Assembly (NCBI GenBank): GCA_030836965.1
Contig: JAUPLM010000363.1
Location: forward strand, 1 to 8,170
Reading direction: 5' to 3'
Source of the DNA: Thermodesulfobacteriota bacterium
GTDB lineage: Bacteria; Desulfobacterota; Desulfobacteria; Desulfobacterales; RPRI01
Length of the DNA stretch: 8,170 bases
Of this stretch, positions 1 to 5,037 are shown piece by piece. The notes beneath the pieces were generated by a model. It saw only the letters and a program-made list of their open reading frames with translations. It was not told the DNA's origin and did not search any database. The position numbers and the translations under genes are program-made. How positions within the stretch are numbered: position 1 is the first letter of the stretch; each line of letters opens with the position of its first letter.

Positions 1-956
1 AAAATATCGAGCACGGCATAATTATAGTCGCTACAGGCGCCAATGAATACAAGCCGCAGGAGTATCTGTATGGCGAAGACATCCGGGTAATGACCCAGGT
101 AGAACTCGGGGATCTGCTGGAAGAAAAGAGCGCATCCGGTCTCAGCAGCGTCGTCATGATCCAGTGCGTGGGATCGATACACGATAAAAACCAGAATTGC
201 TCTCGGATCTGCTGTCAGAATGCGGTAAAGAACGCCCTGTTGATCAAGAAACAGAATCCCGGGGCCATGGTATATGTCCTGTACAGGGACATAAGAACCT
301 ACGGACTGCTTGAAGATTACTATACCGAGGCAAGAAGACTCGGTGTCATATTCATTCGTTTTGATGAGAAGACTCCTCCTGAAGTCAAAAGCTCGCCGGA
401 AGGTATTATCGTTTCGGTAAACGATCATATCCTCAAAAAACAGCTCGAAATTGAAGCCGATACTCTGGTATTGAGCGCCGGAGTAACAGCTCAGGATACG
501 GACGAGCTTAGCGGAATCATGAAGCTCGGCCGAAACCAGGAAGGCTTCTTTATCGAGGCGCATGTCAAGCTGAGACCTGTTGATATGCCGGGCGACGGAA
601 TATTCTTATGCGGCATGGCCCACAGCCCCAAGCTGATATCCGAAACAATCGCCCAGGCTAAGGCCGCGGCCTCAAGAGCTACCACTTTCTTATCCAAGTC
701 TGAAATAAAACTTTCTGCGATCACGGCAAAGGTTGACACGGACCACTGCGTAAAATGCCTCACATGCGTCAGGTCATGTCCGTTCGGAGTGCCTGTGTTT
801 AATGAAAAAGAGGGTGTTATCGAAATTGACGAGGCGCTCTGCCACGGATGCGGTGTTTGCGCGGGCGTATGCCCGAGGCAGACAATACAGCTTAACTATT
901 ACGAAGATGACCAGATAATGTGTAAAATAGACGCCTTGCTGGCGGGAGGTATGTAA
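1..956 (+). CDS. hdrA: HdrA-like heterodisulfide reductase subunit A (FAD/Fe-S), 3' part only
   Basis: The reading frame is open from the window edge (first full codon at 3) and ends at TAA 954-956, so the start lies upstream; 317 residues are visible. They begin in an FAD-binding stretch (IIIVATGA). Next comes the HdrA Cys signature QCVGS...NCSRICC (visible residues about 54-71), then a second nucleotide-binding half ending with GDGIFLCGMAHSPK. At the C-terminus are two [4Fe-4S] motifs: CVKCLTCVRSCP (Cys 249, 252, 255, 259) and CHGCGVCAGVCP (Cys 280, 283, 286, 290). HdrA is the cytoplasmic flavoprotein hub of Hdr complexes and, in methanogens, the site of flavin-based electron bifurcation. 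With mvhD, a CCG protein, metV and metF downstream, it most likely moves electrons for methylene-tetrahydrofolate reduction or oxidation. No in-frame TGA occurs in the visible part. The ATG at 90 is an internal Met, not the start. A QmoA/QmoB-like flavoprotein is less likely given the neighbours. Confidence 0.93.
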   Translation, partial: NIEHGIIIVATGANEYKPQEYLYGEDIRVMTQVELGDLLEEKSASGLSSVVMIQCVGSIHDKNQNCSRICCQNAVKNALLIKKQNPGAMVYVLYRDIRTYGLLEDYYTEARRLGVIFIRFDEKTPPEVKSSPEGIIVSVNDHILKKQLEIEADTLVLSAGVTAQDTDELSGIMKLGRNQEGFFIEAHVKLRPVDMPGDGIFLCGMAHSPKLISETIAQAKAAASRATTFLSKSEIKLSAITAKVDTDHCVKCLTCVRSCPFGVPVFNEKEGVIEIDEALCHGCGVCAGVCPRQTIQLNYYEDDQIMCKIDALLAGGM

Positions 957-1390
957 TGTCCGATTTTGAACCGACAATCATAACTTTCTGTTGTGATTAC
1001 TGAGGATATTCTGCTGCGGACCTGGCGGGTTCGATGCGGCTTGATTATCCCTCGAATATTAAAATAATCCGCGTGCCGTGCACCGGAAAAGTCGATGTGA
1101 TGCACCTTCTCGGGGCAATCCAGAAGGGAGCCGACGGAGTTTACTGCGTCGGCTGCATGGAAGGCGCATGCCACTATAACGCTGGCAATTTAAGAGCCCG
1201 CGAACGGGTTATGCACGTACAGAAACTGCTTGAAGAGGTTGGAATCGAGGGAGACAGGGTGAGAATGTATAATCTATCTTCCGGCGAAGGTCCGACCTTT
1301 GCGGCGTATGCAAAAGAGATGACTGAACATATAAAGAAGCTTGGGCCTAACCCGTTGAAGAAATGGGCAAGAGCCAAGAACAAGGAGTAA
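956..1390 (+). CDS. mvhD: MvhD-like iron-sulfur subunit, selenoprotein (Sec16 at TGA 1001-1003)
   Basis: This reads as 144 residues from ATG 956 to TAA 1388-1390 if TGA 1001-1003 is decoded as selenocysteine. The ATG overlaps the hdrA stop by one base and has the strong ribosome site GGGAGGT (944-950) just upstream. The N-terminus reads ITFCCDYUGYSAADLAG, matching the MvhD family pattern FCCNWCSYAGADLAG, with U16 at the second Cys of the CxxC. Later Cys are C42 (RVPC) and C64, C67, C72 (YCVGCMEGACHYNAGN), also typical of the family. MvhD carries a [2Fe-2S] cluster and links an electron donor (hydrogenase or dehydrogenase) to HdrA. Here no hydrogenase gene is seen, so the donor is unknown. Without recoding, the first ATG after the TGA is 1034, giving a 118-residue product that lacks the cluster motif. 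Sec forms of this subunit are known in methanogens (VhuD) and some deltaproteobacteria. Confidence 0.92.
1001..1039 (+). promoter_or_regulatory. Sec UGA codon and bacterial SECIS hairpin of mvhD
   Basis: TGA 1001-1003 is followed by a hairpin that I paired by hand. The upper stem is CGGACC 1017-1022 with GGTTCG 1028-1033 (one G-U pair), capped by the 5-nt loop TGGCG 1023-1027. Below a 2x2 internal mismatch is a 4-bp lower stem, 1011-1014 with 1036-1039. The loop starts 22 nt after the U of UGA and has G at its second position. This agrees with the bacterial SECIS pattern, in which the apical loop lies about 16-37 nt downstream with a G in the first two bases and is bound by SelB. No folding program was run. 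Confidence 0.8.
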
Positions 1391-1393
1391 ATT

Positions 1394-2713
1394 ATGGCAG
1401 AAGAACCGATTAAATTAGGCGGTAATAAGAAGAGCATGTTTATAGACAAGGTGAAGCAAATTATTCCTGACGGCGGGAACCTTAATCTTTGTCTTACCTG
1501 CGGGGCCTGTTCATCCGGTTGTCCGGCAACGGGACTCGATGGAATGGATCCCAGAAAATTCCTTCGTATGGCGGCGCTGGGGATGGATGATGAGATAGCA
1601 AAATCGGACTGGCCCTGGATGTGCACAATGTGCCAGAGATGCATCTATGTCTGTCCGATGAAGATCGACATTCCGCAGCTCGTATTCAATGCCCGCGGAC
1701 TGCGTCCGAGGGAGCTCAGGCCGAAAGGCATTCTCGGATCATGCGATATGGCGCTTAGGAACGAAAGCACCAGCGCAATGGGCGCAACCCCTGACGATTT
1801 CATATTCGTGGTAAACGACGTGCTCGAAGAGTTCAGGGAGTCGCAGCCTGAATTCGCGGATATGCAGGCACCCATCGACAAGCAGGGAGCCGAATTCTTT
1901 TTGAATCAGAATTCGAGAGAGCCGGTGACGGAGCCGAATGAAATGGTTCCGTTGTGGAAAATACTTCATCTTGCCGGAGCGGACTGGACATACGGGAGCC
2001 ACGGCTGGGCAGGTGAAAACTACTGCCTTTTCCTTGCGGACAATAATTCATGGGAGAAGATAACCCGGACTACAGTTAATCAGGCCAACAAGCTGGGGTG
2101 TAAAATATTTCTCAACACGGAGTGAGGGCACGTTACATTCTCAGTCCGGGCCGGACTGAAAAAATTCAACCTTGAGCATAATTTTGAAGTAAAGAACATT
2201 TATGAATATTATGCGAAATGGATACGTGAAGGAAAGCTCAAAGTCAATTCCGACTGGAACAAGGATCTTAAAATCAAATTTACGGTACAGGACCCCTGTC
2301 AGATTGTCAGAAAAAGCTATGGCGATCCGATAGCCGAAGATCTCAGGTTTGTAGTGAAATCGGTAGTTGGAGAAGAAAACTTTGTTGATATGCAGCCCAA
2401 CAAATCGAATAATTACTGTTGCGGCGGGGGCGGCGGATTCCTCCAGTCGGGATTCAAGGACCAGCGCCTCGAATACGGAAGGCTGAAAGATCAGCAGATT
2501 AAAGCTACCGGCGCCGACTACTGTATTGCCGGCTGCCACAACTGCCATGCGCAGATACATGAACTGAGTGAGCATTACGGCGGACATTATCCGGTTGTGC
2601 ACCTTTGGACACTCATTTGTCTTTCTCTGGGAGTGCTCGGACCGAACGAACGGGAATACCTTGGGGATGATCTTAAAGAGGTGAATGTATTCCACCCGGA
2701 GACGGCTGAATAA
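1394..2713 (+). CDS. HdrD-like HdrC-HdrB fusion (ferredoxin + CCG domains), selenoprotein (Sec244 at TGA 2123-2125)
   Basis: Reading through TGA 2123-2125 as selenocysteine gives 439 residues, from ATG 1394 (AAGGAG at 1382-1387) to TAA 2711-2713. The N-terminal HdrC part has two [4Fe-4S] motifs: Cys 33, 36, 39, 43 (CLTCGACSSGCP) and Cys 77, 80, 83, 87 (CTMCQRCIYVCP). The C-terminal HdrB part has two CCG-type halves. The first is degenerate: it has C211 and then NTEUGH, with U244 where relatives have E-C-G-H. The second is complete: C302, C342-C343 (YCCGGGGG) and C381/C384 (GCHNCH), the five-Cys pattern that binds a non-cubane [4Fe-4S] cluster in HdrB. The frame and homology continue across the TGA, so this is not two genes. 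It likely takes the place of separate HdrB and HdrC in the MetFV-associated Hdr complex; its thiol or other substrate cannot be told from sequence. It starts 3 bases after mvhD. Confidence 0.9.
2123..2159 (+). promoter_or_regulatory. Sec UGA codon and bacterial SECIS hairpin of the HdrD-like gene
   Basis: After TGA 2123-2125 lies a 19-nt perfect palindrome around a central base, 2141-2159 (TCAGTCC, GGGCC, GGACTGA). As RNA it gives a 7-bp perfect stem with a GGGCC loop at 2148-2152, beginning 25 nt after the U of UGA and rich in G at its start. Two further A-U pairs can form below a mismatch at 2140/2160. Distance, stem and loop all fit the bacterial SECIS pattern, and it lies wholly inside the coding frame, as bacterial SECIS elements do. 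Confidence 0.85.
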
Positions 2714-2737
2714 GCCGCAGAAAAAAAATAAAGCGGC
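2714..2737 (+). repeat. Small A-rich hairpin after the HdrD-like gene
   Basis: GCCGC 2714-2718 can pair with GCGGC 2733-2737 around a 14-nt A-rich loop, starting directly at the HdrD-like stop codon. There is no T-run, so it is not a convincing intrinsic terminator on this strand. Confidence 0.3.
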
Positions 2738-2740
2738 ATA

Positions 2741-2793
2741 AGGAGCCATAACGAAATAGTTTAAAATACTCCGGTTATTTCGTAACGGCTCCT
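2741..2793 (+). repeat. Long imperfect hairpin in the HdrD-like/metV gap
   Basis: AGGAGCC at 2741-2747 pairs with GGCTCCT at 2787-2793, and ACGAAATA at 2751-2758 pairs with the stretch ending TTTCGT at 2776-2783. The result is a stem of about 18-20 bp with two mismatches (2748/2786 and 2750/2784) and a loop near 2761-2773. No T-tract follows; the ribosome site of metV (GGAGGAGG, 2799-2806) begins only 6 bases after it. It could be a processing or stability hairpin, an intergenic palindromic repeat, or part of translation control of metV. Confidence 0.7.
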
Positions 2794-2810
2794 AATATGG
2801 AGGAGGGCAC

Positions 2811-3482
2811 ATGATTGTTGCCAAGAGAAAACCCTTTGAAGAGATAAAGAACCTTCTTAAAGGTTACAGGAAAGTACTCAATGTAGGCTGCGGTACCTGC
2901 GTTGCGGTATGCCTTGTCGGGGGTGAAAAAGAGGTTGCGGTTCTTAATGCCGAACTTGATATGGCGCGCAAGCTCGAAGAAAACCCGGTTGAGATGGGCG
3001 CGATAACTGTCGAAAGGCAGTGCGACATGGAATATCTTGAAATTCTCGATTCCATGGTTGATGAATATGAAGCGCTCCTTTCAATGGCATGCGGTGCGGG
3101 AATCCAGTTTCTTGCCGAAAGATATCCTGCAAAGCCGGTGCTGCCGGCGGTAGATACGACATTTTTAGGCGTCAACCAGACTGTAGGGTGGTATGAGGAA
3201 AGATGCCGTTCGTGCAGCAGTTGCGTTCTCGGCCTAACCGGTGGAATATGCCCCGTAACCATGTGCGCCAAGGGACTTTACAACGGCCCGTGCGGCGGAA
3301 CGAACAAGGGGAGCTGCGAAATAGACAAGAACCAGCCGTGCGCGTGGTACCAGATATATGAAAGGCTGAAGGCGCAGAACCGTCTCGATTGTATCCTGGA
3401 GATTACTCCTCCTTCAGAGTGGCAGAATCAGATTCCGAGAACGGTGATACAGCCCGGATACAAAAAGCAGGAAAAAAAATAA
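2811..3482 (+). CDS. metV: MetV, zinc/Fe-S partner of methylene-tetrahydrofolate reductase (MTHFR C-terminal family)
   Basis: 223 residues from ATG 2811, preceded by the strong ribosome site GGAGGAGG (2799-2806), to TAA 3480-3482. The protein is Cys-rich throughout: C27, C30, C34 (VGCGTCVAVC) near the N-terminus, C71, C94 (SMACGAG), then a dense C-terminal cluster C132, C135, C138, C147, C152, C161, C169, C177 that includes RCRSCSSC and NGPCGG. This arrangement and length match the MetV family (annotated as methylenetetrahydrofolate reductase C-terminal domain). In Moorella, MetV forms a heterodimer with MetF and joins it to HdrABC-MvhD. It is cytoplasmic. Here it sits just before metF and after the Hdr genes, the same functional set. 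Which Cys bind zinc or Fe-S clusters cannot be decided from sequence alone. Confidence 0.92.
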   Translation: MIVAKRKPFEEIKNLLKGYRKVLNVGCGTCVAVCLVGGEKEVAVLNAELDMARKLEENPVEMGAITVERQCDMEYLEILDSMVDEYEALLSMACGAGIQFLAERYPAKPVLPAVDTTFLGVNQTVGWYEERCRSCSSCVLGLTGGICPVTMCAKGLYNGPCGGTNKGSCEIDKNQPCAWYQIYERLKAQNRLDCILEITPPSEWQNQIPRTVIQPGYKKQEKK

Positions 3483-3485
3483 CGG

Positions 3486-3581
3486 CAAAGGGTTCAAGGA
3501 GTCAAGGATTCAAGGGTTCGGGTGAATACCATCCAATCATTTTTACAGAACCCTTGACCCCTTTTACCCTCGAATCCTTTT
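3486..3581 (+). repeat. Inverted repeat with tandem AAGGRKTC-type 8-mers between metV and metF
   Basis: Four 8-nt units stand in tandem at 3488-3519: AAGGGTTC, AAGGAGTC, AAGGATTC, AAGGGTTC. A 34-nt arm containing them (3486-3519) is complementary at about 25 of 34 positions to 3548-3581. The inner 10 bp are perfect (TCAAGGGTTC 3510-3519 with GAACCCTTGA 3548-3557) around a 28-nt loop. It fills most of the 173-base metV-metF gap. An overlapping frame at 3389-3625 starts inside metV in another frame and runs through this repeat, so I do not count it as a gene. No T-tract follows. It is probably an intergenic repeat element or an mRNA structure. Confidence 0.75.
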
Positions 3582-3655
3582 GTGATAAAAAAACTGAACT
3601 CTTTACATCAACACAAGGGTTTTGATCCCCGGATGGGAGAATAAAGGACAGGCTT

Positions 3656-4579
3656 ATGAAATCAGGCAGCAATTTGGAAAAAATCTTAACAGCAGGTCAT
3701 TTCGCATTTACCGGCGAGCTCGGCCCTCCTCGGGGGACCGATGCGGATGAAGTCAGAAAAAAAGCATCCTATCTGAAGGGTATGGTGGACGCGGTAAATA
3801 TTACGGACAACCAGACGGCCGTTGTACGCATGGCGAGCTGGGCTGCATCCATTATAGTTATTCAGGAAGGGCTTGAACCCAATTACCAGATGGTATGCCG
3901 GGACCGCAACCGGCTTGCGATGCAGAGCGATATACTCGGCGCATACGCGCTCGGAATAAGAAACATGCTCTGCCTTTCCGGCGATCACCAGAAATTCGGC
4001 GACCATCCTCAGGCAAAAGGAGTTTTCGATATAGATTCTATGCAGCTTATCGGCATGGTAAAAAAGATGCGCGATGAAGGAAAGTTTCTTGGCGGGACCG
4101 AAATTGGCCATCCCCCGAAAATTTTTATCGGCGCAGCCGCAAACCCGTTCGCGGATCCCTTTGAATGGAGAGTTCACCGTCTTGCAAAGAAGATAAAAGC
4201 CGGTGTGGATTTCATCCAGACTCAGTGCATATACAACATGGAAAAATTCAGGACCTGGGTTAAGCAGGCGAACGACATGGGGCTTACTGAAAAGGTGTAT
4301 CTTCTTGCCGGAGTCACCCCCATGAAAAGCGTTGGTATGGCGAAATACATGAAAAACAATGTTCCCGGCATGGATGTTCCGGATGAACTGATAAAGCGCC
4401 TCCAGGGAGTCGATAAGAAAATGCAGGCGGATGAGGGGATTAAGATCGCCTGCGAGCAGATCGAGGAATTCAGGCAGTTAAAGGGCGTTGCAGGCGTTCA
4501 CCTCATGGCAATCGAATGGGAGCATAAGGTCCCGGAGATAGCCGAGCGAGCTAAAATGCTTCCGAGACCGGTAGTTTAA
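3656..4579 (+). CDS. metF: MetF, 5,10-methylene-tetrahydrofolate reductase
   Basis: 307 residues from ATG 3656 to TAA 4577-4579, with ribosome site AAAGGA at 3643-3648. The length fits the MetF TIM-barrel family (about 290-310). Visible family features are FTGELGPPRG near the N-terminus, where E21 appears to correspond to the catalytic Glu28 of E. coli MetF; NITDNQTA (about 48-55); the flavin-region NMLCLSGD (about 103-110); GAAANPF (about 159-165); and FIQTQCIYN (about 186-194). It interconverts methylene- and methyl-tetrahydrofolate in the methyl branch of the Wood-Ljungdahl pathway. The metV/hdr/mvhD context points to the ferredoxin- or Hdr-coupled type and not a stand-alone NADH enzyme. 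Direction in the cell (CO2 fixation or acetate oxidation) is not shown by the sequence. It is the last gene of the group; a large palindromic element follows. Confidence 0.95.
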   Translation: MKSGSNLEKILTAGHFAFTGELGPPRGTDADEVRKKASYLKGMVDAVNITDNQTAVVRMASWAASIIVIQEGLEPNYQMVCRDRNRLAMQSDILGAYALGIRNMLCLSGDHQKFGDHPQAKGVFDIDSMQLIGMVKKMRDEGKFLGGTEIGHPPKIFIGAAANPFADPFEWRVHRLAKKIKAGVDFIQTQCIYNMEKFRTWVKQANDMGLTEKVYLLAGVTPMKSVGMAKYMKNNVPGMDVPDELIKRLQGVDKKMQADEGIKIACEQIEEFRQLKGVAGVHLMAIEWEHKVPEIAERAKMLPRPVV

Positions 4580-4601
4580 ACAGGAATCGAATATAGAATA
4601 T

Positions 4602-4688
4602 CGGACATCGGACATCGAATACCGGACATCGAATTTCGTACATCGTATTTCGTTTTTCCGATATAAGACTTTCGATGTCCGATGTCCG
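4602..4688 (+). repeat. 18-bp perfect inverted repeat downstream of metF
   Basis: 4602-4619 (CGGACATCGGACATCGAA) is the exact reverse complement of 4671-4688, with a 51-nt A/T-rich spacer. It begins 22 bases after the metF stop. A T-run (4706-4712) follows about 17 bases after the stem, too far for a classical intrinsic terminator, though the hairpin may still protect or end the metF transcript. Confidence 0.75.
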
Positions 4689-4761
4689 GTCTTATCAATT
4701 GCCCCTTTTTTTATCCGATATTTGATATTCGTTCTTTTTTCGCCCTCACGCTTCCCGAAGG

Positions 4762-4858
4762 TCCGCCAATCAGTGTGGCGGAACACCTTTCCTAACCTCT
4801 TGACCCATCGATCCCTCGCGCCCTGCCGATGGCCCGCTCCGCCACACTGTTTGGCGGA
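4762..4858. repeat. Inverted pair of small TCCGCCA...TGGCGGA palindromes
   Basis: Two 21-nt copies, 4762-4782 and 4838-4858, are reverse complements of each other at 20 of 21 positions. Each is itself a hairpin with 7-bp arms TCCGCCA/TGGCGGA and a 7-nt loop (ATCAGTG and CACTGTT). They lie symmetrically inside the 7-mer element. Confidence 0.75.
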
Positions 4859-4945
4859 TGACGGGAACCCTATGTTTTGTCGATATTCTATGTTCGATAT
4901 TCGGCTTTCGAAGTCCGATGTCCGATATTCCGATCATTATTTATC

Positions 4946-4974
4946 TTGAGCACTTTAAAGTAATAGTCTATAAT
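4946..4974 (+). promoter_or_regulatory. Sigma70-type promoter of the sensor kinase gene
   Basis: TTGAGC at 4946-4951 and a perfect TATAAT at 4969-4974 are separated by 17 bases, the optimal spacing. Transcription would start near 4981, leaving a leader of about 55 bases before ATG 5038. The site lies just outside the palindromic element and suggests that the kinase is transcribed independently of metF. The leader (4981-5037) shows no other signal; the nearest purine-rich stretch, AGGGGC at 5019-5024, is far from the ATG for a ribosome site. Confidence 0.7.
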
Positions 4975-5037
4975 TCCAAAGAAATATTTCTATTTATCAG
5001 TTTATTAACGCTGCCATCAGGGGCTTCGGGTGTAAAT

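Larger units (their letters stand above)
4591..4935. repeat. Nested palindromic element built of degenerate 7-nt repeats
   Basis: The outer arms are 4596-4619 and 4907-4930, reverse complements at 23 of 24 positions. The left part runs in 7-nt steps (ATCGGAC, ATCGGAC, ATCGAAT, ACCGGAC, ATCGAAT, TTCGTAC, ATCGTAT); the right part does the same on the other strand from about 4880. Inside, 4602-4619 also pairs perfectly over 18 bp with 4671-4688. A further inverted pair lies at 4762-4782 and 4838-4858. No transposase or target duplication is visible. The shape suggests a non-coding repeat family or MITE-like element. Confidence 0.75.

Noticed and set aside
1034..1390. Stand-alone 118-residue gene starting at ATG 1034
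   Set aside because: It is the part of mvhD after the Sec codon; the family N-terminus with its Cys motif lies upstream in the same frame, with a good ribosome site before ATG 956.
2354..2713. Separate short CCG protein starting at ATG 2354
   Set aside because: It is in the same frame as 1394-2125, lacks the C302 ligand and a ribosome site, and conserved sequence fills the stretch between TGA 2123 and 2354.
1394..2713. Pseudogene caused by a nonsense mutation
   Set aside because: The TGA is at a conserved Cys position, a SECIS-like hairpin follows, the rest of the frame is intact, and a neighbouring gene shows the same pattern.
2760..2767. Possible -10 box (TTTAAAAT) for a metV promoter
   Set aside because: It lies in the hairpin loop with no matching -35 box at the right distance.
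3389..3625. 78-residue plus-strand frame across the metV end and the following gap
   Set aside because: It overlaps metV in another frame, has low-complexity sequence from the 8-mer repeat and no ribosome site.
4591..4660. CRISPR array suggested by repeated ATCGGAC units
   Set aside because: The units are 7 nt in direct tandem with no spacers.
4602..4712. Intrinsic terminator for metF (hairpin plus T-run)
   Set aside because: The loop is 51 nt and the T-run begins about 17 bases after the stem, so the geometry is wrong for a classical terminator.
4478..4949. Small frames on both strands in the metF-kinase gap
   Set aside because: They consist mostly of 7-mer repeat translation (RYSIFD/VRYS-like runs) and lack ribosome sites.
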